Below, in pieces: positions 22,248 to 31,734 of a DNA stretch of 64,000 nucleotides. Under the pieces are notes generated by a model. It did no database searches. It was not told the DNA's origin and worked only from the letters and a program-made list of their open reading frames with translations. Numbering within the stretch: position 1 is the stretch's first letter; the number at the start of each line of letters is the position of its first letter. The position numbers and the translations under genes were made by a program. The DNA is from Prorocentrum cordatum (taxonomy: Eukaryota > Sar > Dinophyceae > Prorocentrales > Prorocentraceae): positions 482,089 through 546,088 of the forward strand of contig CAUYUJ010019893.1 of assembly GCA_963575745.1 (NCBI GenBank), given 5' to 3'.

Positions 22248-23890
22248 TCGTAGCCCCATAGGAGCTCCACCGAAGGCCCCAGTACCCGCGCCCGCATGCG
22301 TCACGCACACCCAATTCGGCACACCCCTCACACGTTTCGTGGCTCCATAGGGAGCTCCACCGAAGGCCCCATTGCCCCGCGCCCGCAGCGTCCGCGCAGC
22401 ACACCAATTGCGGGCTTCGGCGCACGCCCTCCCACACGCTTCGTGGCTCCATAGGGAGCTCCACCGAAGGCCCCAGCGCTCCGCGGCCCGCTGCGTCACG
22501 CACCCCGATCTCGGACACAACCCCTCCACTTTTTCCGTGGCACCATAGGGAAAGCTCCACCGAAGCCCTGCCGCCCGCCCCGCATGCGTCCACGCACACC
22601 CCATCGGCACACCCCTCACACGCTTCGTGGCCCCATAGGGAGCTCCGCCGAAGGCCCCAGTGCCCGCGCCCGCATGCGTCACCCACACCCATTTCGGCAC
22701 ACCCCTCACACGGTTCGTGGCTCCATAGGGAGCTCCACCGAAGGCCCCAGTGCCCGCGCCCGCATGCGGCACCCACACCCATTTCGGCACACCCCTCACA
22801 CGTTTCGTGGCTCCATAGGGAGCTCCACCGAAGGCCCCAGTGCCCGCGCCCGCATGCGTCACCCACACCCAATTCGGCACACCCCTCACACGTTTCGTGG
22901 CTCCATAGGGATCTCCACCGAAGGCCCCAGTGCCCGCGCCCGCATGCGTCACCCACACCCATTTCGGCACACCCCTCAACACGTTTCGTGGCACCATAGT
23001 GAGCTCCACCGAAAGGGCCCCAGTGCCCGAGCCCGCATGCGTCACCCACACCCATTTCGGCACAACCCCTCACACGTTTCGTGGCTCCATAGGGAACTCC
23101 ACCGAAGGCCCCAGTGCTGCCGCCCGCATGCGTCACGCACACCCATTTCGGCACACCCCCCACACGCTTCGTGGCCCCATAGGAGCTCCGCCGAAGGCCC
23201 CAGTGCTGCCGCCGGCATGCGTCACCCACGCACAATTCGGCACACCCCTCACACGTTTCGTGGCCCCATAGTAGAAGCTCCGCCGAAGGCCCCAGTGCTG
23301 CCGCCCGCATGCGTCACGCACACCCAATTCGGCACACCCTGCACACGTTTCGTGGCTCCATATGGAGCTCCACCGAAGGCTCCAGTGCCCGCGCCCGCGT
23401 GCGTCACCCACACCCATTTCGGCACACCCTGCACACGTTTCGCGGCTCCATAGGGAGCTGCACCGAAGGCCCCAGTGCCCGCGCCCGCATGCGTCAGCCA
23501 CGCCCATTTCGGCCCACCCCTCACACGTTTCGCGGCTCCATAGGGAGCTCCACCGAAGGCCCCAGTGCCCGCGCCCGCATGCGTCAGCCACACCCATTTC
23601 GGCACACCCCTCACACGTTTCGTGGCCCCATAGGGAGGCCCCATGCCCGCCCGCATGCGCACGTTCGGCACACCCCTCACACGTTTTGGCCCCATAGGGA
23701 GCTCCGCCGAAGGTCCCAGTGGGTGTGCCCGCATGCGTCCCGCACACCCATTTCGGCACACCCCTCGCACGTTTCGTGGCCCCATAGGGAGCTCCACCGA
23801 AGGCCCCAGTGGGTGCGCCCGCACGCGTCCCGCACACCCATTTCGGCACACCCCTCGTACGTTTCGTGGCCCCGTGGGGGGCTCCACCGA
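22248..23890. repeat. Satellite array B, 90-bp unit
   Basis: About 18 units share AGGGAGCTCCACCGAAGGCC and CATTTCGGCACACCCCTCAC with array A but have a different middle (GCGCCCGCATGCGTCACCCA). Units are more diverged than in array A. With the shared flanks this is a paralogous, independently amplified copy. Confidence 0.95.
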
Positions 23891-23892
23891 GA

Positions 23893-23955
23893 AGATATTC
23901 ACAATTGCAGTATTCACAATTGCATATGGTTGGGTCCTTCGCCAGGATAATTTGT
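23893..23955. repeat. Conserved right flank of array B
   Basis: This is nearly identical to 20869-20931. It ends CCTTCGCCAGGATAATTT and then passes directly into a CTC microsatellite. Confidence 0.85.
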
Positions 23956-24240
23956 TCCCCTCCCCCCTCCTCCTCCTCCTCCTCCTCCTTTTCCTCCTCC
24001 TCCTCCTTTTCCTCGTCCTCCTCCTCCTCCACCTCCTCCTCCTCCTCCTCATCCTCCTCATCCTGCTCATCCCCCCCCTTCTCCTCCCCCCCCTCCTCGT
24101 CGTCGTCGTCGTCGTCGTCCTCCTCCTCCTCCTCCTGCTCCTCCTCCGCCACCTCCTCCTCCTCCTCTTCCTCCTCCTCCTCCTCCTCCTCCCCCTCCTC
24201 TTCCTCATCCTCCTCCTCCTCCTCCTCCTCCTCCTCCCCT
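23956..24240 (+). repeat. CTC microsatellite
   Basis: A 285-bp imperfect CTC/TCC tract with a short GTC run at 24096-24118. Leu- and Ser-rich frames across it are artefacts. Confidence 0.9.
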
Positions 24241-24337
24241 CCCCATTGCCCCTCGTCTTCCCGCAGCCGGTTTTTTTCTGTCGGCGGCGTTTGCCGACGC
24301 GGGCGGCAGCCGCAGAGCCGCGCGCGGCTCTGGCCCG

Positions 24338-26723
24338 ATGGCCTCGCCCGCGATTCCCGAGCCTCCCGCCAAGGAGGAGGCTGTGAAGGTCGCCGTCGGC
24401 GCCTTCGTGACTGGCATGTGGAGGGAGCGGCAGAGCTCCTGGAGAGCAGGGTCGGGCATCGTCGAGCTGGACTCGGACGAGGACCATCCCGATTACGAGA
24501 AGATCGGCCTGAGCAGTTTCGATAAGCAAGCCAATTTCGCGCTCATCAAGGATATCATGAGCGCGGCGCCTGGCCCGTGCGTTGCGCCAGCTGTCATCGT
24601 GGACGGCCTGCGCCAGGCCGACAAGATGCTCGAGTGGAAGCTCTCAGGCTCTCAGAAGCTGTCGGTCCCTTGGTGCAAAGACGAGGCCGAGAGAATTCAC
24701 ATGCTGTGGTCGTTCGCGTGGTCGCGTTTCTGCCGTAACCCGCACAGGAGCAAGAGTGTGAACATGCAGCGCCTGAAATACATCCTAGAGAACGCTGGAT
24801 GCGAGCCCCCGGCCAAGCGAGCCCGCAGCTGCGAGTCGCAGGACGCGCGTGCTCAACCGCCTCGCCTCTTCAACTCCTCGCCTCCTCGCCCCTCACCTCC
24901 TCGCCTCATCACCTCACCTCCCCATCTCTTCAACTCGCCTCTTCACCTCCTCACCTATCCTCCTTCTCCTCCTCCTCCTCCTCCTCGCATCCTTACCTCC
25001 TCGTCCTCTCCTTGCCTCCTCGCTCACCTCGCCTCCTCGCCTCCCCGCCTCGCCTCCCCATCTCTTCAACTCGCCTCTTCGCCTCCTCACCTCACCTCCT
25101 CCTCCTCCTCCTCGTCCTCCTGCTCCTCCTCCTCCTCGCCCCCCCCCCCCCCCCCCCCCCCTCCTCCTCCACCCCCTCCCCCCCCCCCCCCTCCTCCTGA
25201 CCACGACTCCCCCCCGAGGAGTGGGCGCCCGAGGACTCGTCCGAGCTCCACCCGAGGCGCAGCGAGCTCGACGACATGGCGGCGTCGGGCGCCACCTACC
25301 CAGCGAACTCCGACGACGTCGCCGAGGCCGAGGGCTGCGAGGACAAGGGCGACCACGGCGACGGCGTCTCCCAAGATGCGTTGCTCGACGGCAGCGACGG
25401 CAGCCAATATCCCGCCCGCGATGAAGAGTGGCCAGCAGGGGCGCTCACGGACGCGAGCGTCGACGGCGGTGGAGCCGCAGCGCTCGGTGCGCCCATGGCG
25501 CCGGCAATCAAGAGCATGGCGCCAGCGTCGCCAGGGTCGGCGAGCAGTGGGACAGCGACGCCGAAGGTCATCGACAAGTCCCTCAAGCGCGTGCCGATCG
25601 CGGCCAAGACCCATCCGAACAAGTCGCTGGTGGCGCTCGAGCCCGACGACGTGAAGGACGACCAGAAGATCGAGAGCTCCAGTAGGTTCTTCGAGCACTG
25701 CATTCGTAACAAGGTGGCCGCCATGGCCAACCTCGTTGCCATGGAGGAGGCTTCGAAGGCTGGCCACTCCATCGAGATCGAGGGTCGCGCCCGGGGGAGG
25801 AGGAATGATGATAAGGAGAAGGAGTGGGGGAGGAGTTCAGGGGATGAGGAGCTGATCATAAGACGACGATTCAGATTCGGATTCGGTCGTGGACCCCATC
25901 GCGGAACCACCGTTCGGGAGCTTCTTGAACCCCTTGGGCAATTTTATCTACGGCCTCGCGCAGAGGCTGACCGAGGAAGCGGAGGATCGGAGAGCGAGAG
26001 GAGGGTGGAGAATCGAAGGGAAGCGGAGGATGGAGGACCGACATACCCCCTCCTCCACCCCATCCCAGGACTCCGGCGAGGAGCTTGCCCAGGAGACGAT
26101 GCGCGAGCATGAGCTCGAGGAGGATGAGGAGCTGCCGCCGCTCGAGGATGAGCAGCTCGCGCCGCCCGAGGACGAGGGGGCGGCGGGGTGCCCGCTGGAC
26201 CCCGCGGAGGCGGAGAGCGCCCTGGCGGCGGCGGGGGAGCCGACCACCCAGGAGGCGAGGGCTAAGAAGGTAGCCAAGCCCAAGGACACGGCTGGCCCCC
26301 CCGTGGCCAAAGCGGCGAAGGCGGGCGGCGCGGTGGCCAAGTGCCCTGTGAAGGAGGGCAACGACGGCATGAACGGGCCCCCGTTCAACCAGCCGCCGTG
26401 CGCCGTGGTCAGCAAGAGCGAGCGTCAGCAGAAGTTTTTCCAAGTGGCATTCCTCTGGCGCAACAACAAGAGGACCGCGCTCACGCAGATGACTCCTGGG
26501 AACACGCAGCTCGACCTCGATGCGATCAGGGACATCGGCCGAGGCATCGGCTGACTTCATCAACGAGAACGCCTACCAGTCCATCGAGGAGGCCAGGGCG
26601 GCCGCCAAAGCGAAGCAGGACGAGCTCCTCGGCGCCATCGACATCGACGCCGACGACGCCGACGGCGACGAGGCCGAGAAGGGCCAGGACGAGGTCGCGG
26701 GGGACGACGAGTTGGACCACTAG
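24338..26723 (+). CDS. Multi-exon gene of unknown function
   Basis: ATG at 24338 begins MASPAIPEPPAKEEAVKVAV and the frame stays open with normal composition to about 24850 (SVPWCKDEAERIHMLWSFAW, SRFCRNPHRSKSVNMQRLKY). A pyrimidine-only stretch (24870-25200) looks like an intron. A second exon, about 25255-25795, is acidic then basic (MAASGATYPANSDDVAEAEG; later SRFFEHCIRNKVAAMANLVA). A short purine-rich intron leads to an exon beginning near 25862 with DDDSDSDSVVDPIAEPPF and GNFIYGLAQRLTEEAED. After another purine-rich gap come an acidic Pro/Ala region, then SERQQKFFQVAFLWRNNKRT. One frame change near 26530 leads to ADFINENAYQSIEEARAAAK and the stop TAG 26721-26723. No known domain was recognised. 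It lies wholly inside the 19-kb helicase intron, on the same strand. Confidence 0.5.
24870..25200 (+). repeat. CTC/CCT tract and C runs, probably intronic
   Basis: Pyrimidine-only sequence with CACCTCCTCGCCT words, then CTC triplets and long C homopolymers (25139-25196) before the next exon. It would serve as an extended polypyrimidine tract. Confidence 0.8.
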
Positions 26724-28031
26724 GATGCGGTGTTGGCGAAATGGGCCCTCCTGCCATGACTCGCCTTTGCAAGGCGGCGCGCGCCGTCTGAGGACGGCCT
26801 GGGGCCCTCGCAGCCCAGCAGGATAGAGTCTAGAGGAGAGGAGCGGGATGAGGAGCAGGATGAGGAGACGGAGGAGGAGGAGGAGGAGGGGGAGGAGGAG
26901 GAGGAGGAGGAGAGGAAGAGGAGGAAAGAAAGATGGGTGAGTCGTTCGACTCAGGAGTCCACTTTTTTCTCGGGTGCCGTTTCGACCCCCTGGTTCAAAG
27001 GGGGCCTGCCGAACGGCTCGCCCGTCGCTCCCACCTCCTTCTCCCTCATCTCCTTCTCCTCCTCCCTTTTCCCTGCCCCTCTTCCACCTCCGCCTTCGCC
27101 CCCCCCCCTCCTCTTCCTCATCCCCCTCCTGCTCCTCCCCCCTCCTCCTCCCCCATCCGTCGCTCGTCTCCTTCAGACCTCCGGGATCGGCCGCGGCGTG
27201 GCACCGCGCAAGCTTAGGCCGCGCAGGCCAAACTCTCGACCTGATGCGTAGGGAGTCTGGACTCTCAACCCTCTCCAATTTCCCCCCTCCCCTCGCGCTG
27301 CACCGCCCTGTTTCTCTGGTCCGTTGAGAGCTCCGGGCGCGTCAGGCGCACCATGTCCGCGCAGGGTGAAACATGCCCCCCTCTGCCCTTGACCCTCGGC
27401 CTTCTGAAACGCAACGGTAAACGGCCCCTCTAATTTTGTTGGACCCTCGGTAAACAGCCCCTCCAAACGGCAACGCAACGGTAAACAGACCCTCGTCGTC
27501 GTCGTCGTCGTCGTCGCGAGGATCCCTAGGTCCCTGGGCCCTCGTCTCCTGGATCCCTGGGTCCCTGGATCGTCGTCGTAGTCGTCGTCGCCCCCTCCGG
27601 CATTCCTGGGCCGCCAGTGGCCCTCCCGCCCGCCCACTCCAGCACCTCCGGGCCGCCAGCGGCCCCCCCGCCCGCTCCCTCTGGCACGACTGGGTCGCCA
27701 TCGGCTCGAGCTGGGCCCTCGACCGCGAGTGCGACGGCGAGCACGGCGTCGGCCAAACATGGGCCGCCCGCCCCCATACGCGGATTCTGCTCTCTGAGGG
27801 GCGGGGGTGACGGGGAGAGCTGTCAACGCCAGGTGCAGAGCGCGCGAACAGACAGTTGCCGCGGCTAGCGGGGGGAGATGTTTGGAAAGGGGGACGCTAG
27901 ATGAGGGAGAAACTGGAAGGGATGTCAGAGTGATCAGAGGACGGAGAGGTTAGCGAAGCGAGGGTGGAGGCTAGAGGAGGGGGATGGGAGGCGGAAGGCA
28001 AGGGAGAGTGGGCCTGCGCTGGCACTGGCCC
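26724..28031. other. Low-complexity spacer, no firm gene
   Basis: GAG-rich purine DNA at about 26830-26935 is followed by a C/T-rich stretch (27030-27165). A repeated word GGTAAAC.G.CCCTC occurs at 27415-27500, then a (GTC)n run at 27499-27518. A Pro/Ala/Ser-rich plus frame at 27617-27860 could be an exon but has no independent support. Confidence 0.4.
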
Positions 28032-29924
28032 TTAGAGCGTCAGTGCGCGCATGACCTCGGGCAACGTGGCCGTCTCGCAAGCCTCGTTCGCGGGCTCGGA
28101 GTAGGACTCGTCGTGAGAGAGGGCATCCTGCTCGCCTCTGTCAGTGGCGGAAGCCGCACGGAAGGTGAGGAAGCACTCGAACAACTTCTCGGCAAATTCG
28201 GTAATGTACTCTTGAGTTCTTCTGAGCTCTTTGGACCCGCAAACCCCCACCTTCCCATTATAGACCTCATACATCACGGTATCGTTGTTGGAAGGTTTGA
28301 ATCCAGGTGGCCGCCGTCTAATTTCGTCAAGAACGTATCACGCCGCGTGTTTGTTTCGTTGTTCCCTACCTAGGCTCTGCCTAGAAGGGTTCTCACTCTC
28401 TTAGCTTAAGGGGCCGGGCAGTGTAAAGCGCCCCGGGCGGCCCCCCCAGTCCCCGCCCCGCGGTTCCCCCAGTTGCGCCCCCTGGGTTCACCCAGCTTAG
28501 CTTAGCTTCAGCTTAACTTTAGCTTAGCTTGAGCTTAGCTTTAGCTTAGTTTTAGCTTAGTTTTAGCTTAGCCTTAGCTTAGCTTTAGCTTAGCTTCAGC
28601 TTAGCTCTAGCTTAGCTTCAGCTTAGTTTCAGCTTAGCTCTAGCTTACCTTTGCTTAGCTCTAGCTTAGCTCTAGCTTAGCTCTAGCTTAGCTTTCGCTT
28701 AGCTCTAGCTTAGCTTTAGCTTAGCTCTAGCTTAGCTTCAGCTTAGCTTTAGCTTTAGCTTAGCTTTAGCTTAGCTCTAGCTAAGCGTTACTTTAGCTGC
28801 TGCTTAGCTCTAGCTTAGCTCTAGCTTAGCTTTAGCTTAGCTCTAGCTTAGCTTTAGCTTAGCTCTAGCTTAGCTTAGCTTAGCTTTAGCTTAGCTTTAG
28901 CTTAGCTTTAGCTTTAGCTTAGCTTCAGCTTAGCTTCAGCTTAGCTTTAGCTTAGCTCTAGCTTAGCGTCAGCTTAGCTTCAGCTTAGCTTTAGCTTAGC
29001 GTTAGCTTAGCCTCAGCTTAGTTTTAGCTTGGTTTCAGCTTAGCTTCAGCTTAGCTTTAGCTTAGCTTCAGCTTAGCTCTAGCTTAGCTTCAGCTTAGCT
29101 TCAGCTGAGCTCTAGCTTAGTGTTAGCTTAGCTTTAGCTTAGCTTTAGGTTTAGCGTAGCTTTAACTTAGCTTTAGCTCAGCTTTAGCTTAGCCGTATAG
29201 GCCTCGCACCCACCGAGCATTCGCATACAGAGAACTTGGCTTCAAAGAGCAGGCGCCGAACGCGCCCATCACAGTGGACACTTCAACCCAATCGACATGC
29301 TCGGCAACCCACTTCATCGCAGGATGGTGCACCATGAGTGATTTGAGGGGCTGTTCGAGGCCCCACCAAGCACGTTTCGCATGGATGGCACAGCGCAAGC
29401 AACATCGCACTCCGAGCAACTTGTACATTCCCTTGCCTGGCTGATGCGCTGCTTGGCGATCCCAATGGCTGGGATCGCGATCTCCCCGTCGAGTTCGAAG
29501 AACGCCATATCCAAGAACTGCATACTGTAGCAAACCATGCAAGACCTTCGGGCGACAATCTCATCATAATTATTAGTGCATATAGGAACCCTTGCGAGGA
29601 GCACAAATCATGATTGACCGAATCGTTGAGGATGTCGTAACCCAGCGACGGGAAGCCAGCCTCATGAAACATCGCAGACATCCGACCGACGCCGCTGAAA
29701 TATTCCACGCACTCGAGGGTCCCAACAACCATGGAAAACCCTGAGCTTCGAACCACTTCAAACATAATGGAGTAGACGAGCGTCGGCATACCAATCCGTC
29801 TCATGGCTTTGTAAGTGCACGTGGTCACACCCAAACCAGCGGCTACCATATTTTGAGACAGAGAACGAGGCACACGCAAATCATCGTCACGCGTCTTGGA
29901 TCGGAGCCTGCGTTTGGGAGGCAT
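28032..29924 (-). CDS. DNMT-fold-like methyltransferase-related gene, broken
   Basis: Reading down from ATG 29924: a basic N-terminus (MPPKRRLRSKTRDDD), then CVEYFSGVGRMSAMF (residues 72-86, resembling SAM-binding motif I FSGxG), GYDILNDSVNHDL, and GLAWFATVCSSWIW (resembling motif IV PPC..S, but without Pro-Pro-Cys). A frame change near 29460 then gives RAWWGLEQPLKSLM (about 29371-29330, resembling the Glu-x-Pro of motif VI) and SSLYANARWVRGL. The last coding piece, 28277-28032 (VYNGKVGVCGSKELRRTQEY), lies beyond an AGCTTAG array and probably belongs to the same gene, with the array in an intron. Activity cannot be judged. The family assignment is by motif pattern only. The opposite strand to neighbouring genes argues for an independent insertion. 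Confidence 0.5.
28494..29193. repeat. AGCTTAG/AGCTCTAGCTT tandem array
   Basis: Seven hundred bp are built almost entirely from 6-bp words AGCTTA, AGCTTT, AGCTCT and AGCTTC in irregular order. On the minus strand it sits between two coding pieces of the methyltransferase-like gene. Confidence 0.95.
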
Positions 29925-30480
29925 GGTCGCCCTGCGACCCGACAAGAAAAAACAGCTCTGACGGACGGGGGAAGGGATGCCATGCCCCACCAGGGCGTGG
30001 CTGGGCCCTTCTTGGGGGTCTTGGACCCTTGTTGGGGGCCTCATTGGTGGCCCTCGTGGGGCCTTTCTTGGAGGTCCCACGAATCTTCCGTTATTTGGAT
30101 GTGAGGTACGGGTCTTCTTCCAGGGACTGGACGATGTCTCGGTGTCGCATTGGGCTCCGCTTGGGGGGCCTCTTGGGGCCCTTGGAGCCCCATTGTGAAG
30201 AAGGCAGGCACCCGCACTATGTGTGACTCTAACACTTTTTATAGTCTCGCAACTTTCCCTTCCCCTTCCCTCCCCTCCACTTCCACTTCCCGATCCCTAC
30301 CCCTCCCGACCCCCCACCTCCCCCCACCTCCCTCCCCTCCCTTTTGCGTGACTCTCTCCCTTCCCCCCCCTCCCTTTCCCTCCCCCCCTCCCCCTCCCTC
30401 CTCCCCCTCCCTCCCTCTCCCCCCCCCGCCCCTCCCCCCCCCTCCCGTGCCCCCGCCCCTCCCCGTCTCGCCCCGCCTCG
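29925..30480. other. G/T-rich CTTGGGG repeats and C/T tract; no gene
   Basis: 29990-30200 is dominated by GGGCCTTTCTTGGAGG/CTTGGGGGC words, like those at 49.15-49.28 and 51.16-51.98 kb. 30240-30480 is almost pure C/T with CCCTCCCC runs. Confidence 0.6.
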
Positions 30481-30487
30481 CCGCTGT

Positions 30488-30573
30488 CGTGAGCTACCGT
30501 GAGTTACCGTGAGTTAGCGTGAGTTACCGTGAGTTACCGTGAGTTGCCGTGAGTTACCGTGTGGTTCCGTGAT
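30488..30573 (+). repeat. 10-bp tandem repeat
   Basis: About eight copies of CCGTGAGTTA with single-base variants (TAGCGTGAGT, TGCCGTGAGT) end at CCGTGTGGTTCCGTG. Confidence 0.9.
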
Positions 30574-30939
30574 GCTGCAGGGGCGAACTCCGACTCATGC
30601 CGGGGTTGGGCGGCGGGCGGCCGATGGCAATTCTGCATCGGCCTCGAGGGTTCCGCATGGGCCCCGCGAGGGCCTCGCGCTGACCACTGGGGGGGGGGGG
30701 GGCTAATCCGCCCTTCGTTTGAACGGGCGCCGAGAAAGCCCGGTGGGGCCTGGAGTTCCTCCTTCTCCTACACCCCCTCCATCCCCATGCCCCGCCCGCA
30801 CCCCCCCCTTCGCTCGGCGCGCCCTGCCAGGACCGTGCCCTCGGTGAGGGCGCGGCGAGAAGTGACTCCGAGATGGCGGGCCGACGAACGTGCCCAAGGC
30901 CGCCCGGCGCTGCCCCGACCACAGGATGAGGAAGGCGAG

Positions 30940-31150
30940 GATGATAAGGAGGAGGGGGAGGAGGAGGAGGAGGAGGAGGAGGAGGAGGAGGAGGAGGAGA
31001 GCGCGGAGGATGAGGAGGAGGAGGAGGAGGAGGGGATGAGCCAAGCGATGATGAGGAGGAGAGGAGGAGTAGAGGAGGAGGAGGAGGAGGAGGAGGAGGA
31101 GGAGGAGGAGGAGCCAGGCGATGATGACGATGACCTGGAGGATGAGCGGA
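30940..31150 (+). repeat. GAG microsatellite
   Basis: Imperfect GAG/GGA tracts at 30950-31045 and 31062-31118 create Glu-rich frames on plus and Ser/Leu-rich frames on minus. 30574-30940 holds no supported gene. Confidence 0.9.
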
Positions 31151-31329
31151 GAGGAGGCGGATGGGATCGTGGACTGAACACATGGCCATTGCGCACAGGA
31201 GCCGTTTGAGAAAAGGAGCCGCCGCCCATCCCCGTGACTGTTGCATTGTGCTGAGCTTCTGGTCATGCAATCTGAAGACGTCTCAAGCGAGAGCCCCGCT
31301 TGGAGGAGGAACCAGCCTCCATTCGTGCG

Positions 31330-31545
31330 ACTGCATCCGCGTAACTGCTGCATACCTTTAAGACGAGCGTGCGCGGCACTAAAGCGAGACCTTCGCTCTG
31401 AACCACGCATGCCCTCCATCCGTGTAACTGCCGCAAACTTGTAGGACGAGTGCGCGCTGCGCTAAAGCGAGAGCTTCATTTTGATCAACGCATGCCCTCT
31501 ATCCGAGCAACTGCTGCAAACTGTTGGGACGAACGTGCGTGCAGA
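31330..31545. repeat. ~80-bp repeat family, locus 1
   Basis: Three diverged units share ACGAGCGTGCGCGGC.CTAAA, GCGAGA.C and CATGCCCTCCATCCG.GTAAC. The same family forms the array at 48.49-48.98 kb. A weaker half-unit may begin near 31200. Confidence 0.7.
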
Positions 31546-31672
31546 AGTCGAGCACGACAGCTGCAGGCAAGCTGCGGGTCCCCACGATGAGCCCCATCTA
31601 CCTGGGGACCTCCTCCTCCTCGTTATCCTCCATCCTCCTCCTCATCATCCTCTATCCTCCTGCGCTTCCGTT

Positions 31673-31693
31673 CCGTGGCCGTTTAGGCTCAAG
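31673..31693 (+). other. Relict dinoflagellate spliced-leader sequence
   Basis: The 21 bases CCGTGGCC plus GTTTAGGCTCAAG match the conserved dinoflagellate spliced leader at 18 of 21 positions by my alignment, differing at bases 5, 9 and 13, and are preceded by T. It lies 41 bp upstream of ATG 31735. Such genomic relics arise when a trans-spliced mRNA is reverse-transcribed and reinserted, so the downstream gene has passed through an mRNA stage. Confidence 0.75.
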
Positions 31694-31734
31694 CTTGAGT
31701 GCTAGTTTGGCGGGGATACACACCGACGCTTCGA

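Noticed and set aside
18766-23890. Regular repeats that could be mistaken for a CRISPR array
   Set aside because: The whole 89-90-bp unit is repeated with no unique spacers, and the flanks and organism type are eukaryotic. It is satellite DNA.
28494-29193. Telomeric repeat interpretation of the AGCTTTAG words
   Set aside because: Dinoflagellate telomeres are TTTAGGG-type. This array has no GGG and its words are AGCTTA/AGCTTT/AGCTCT.
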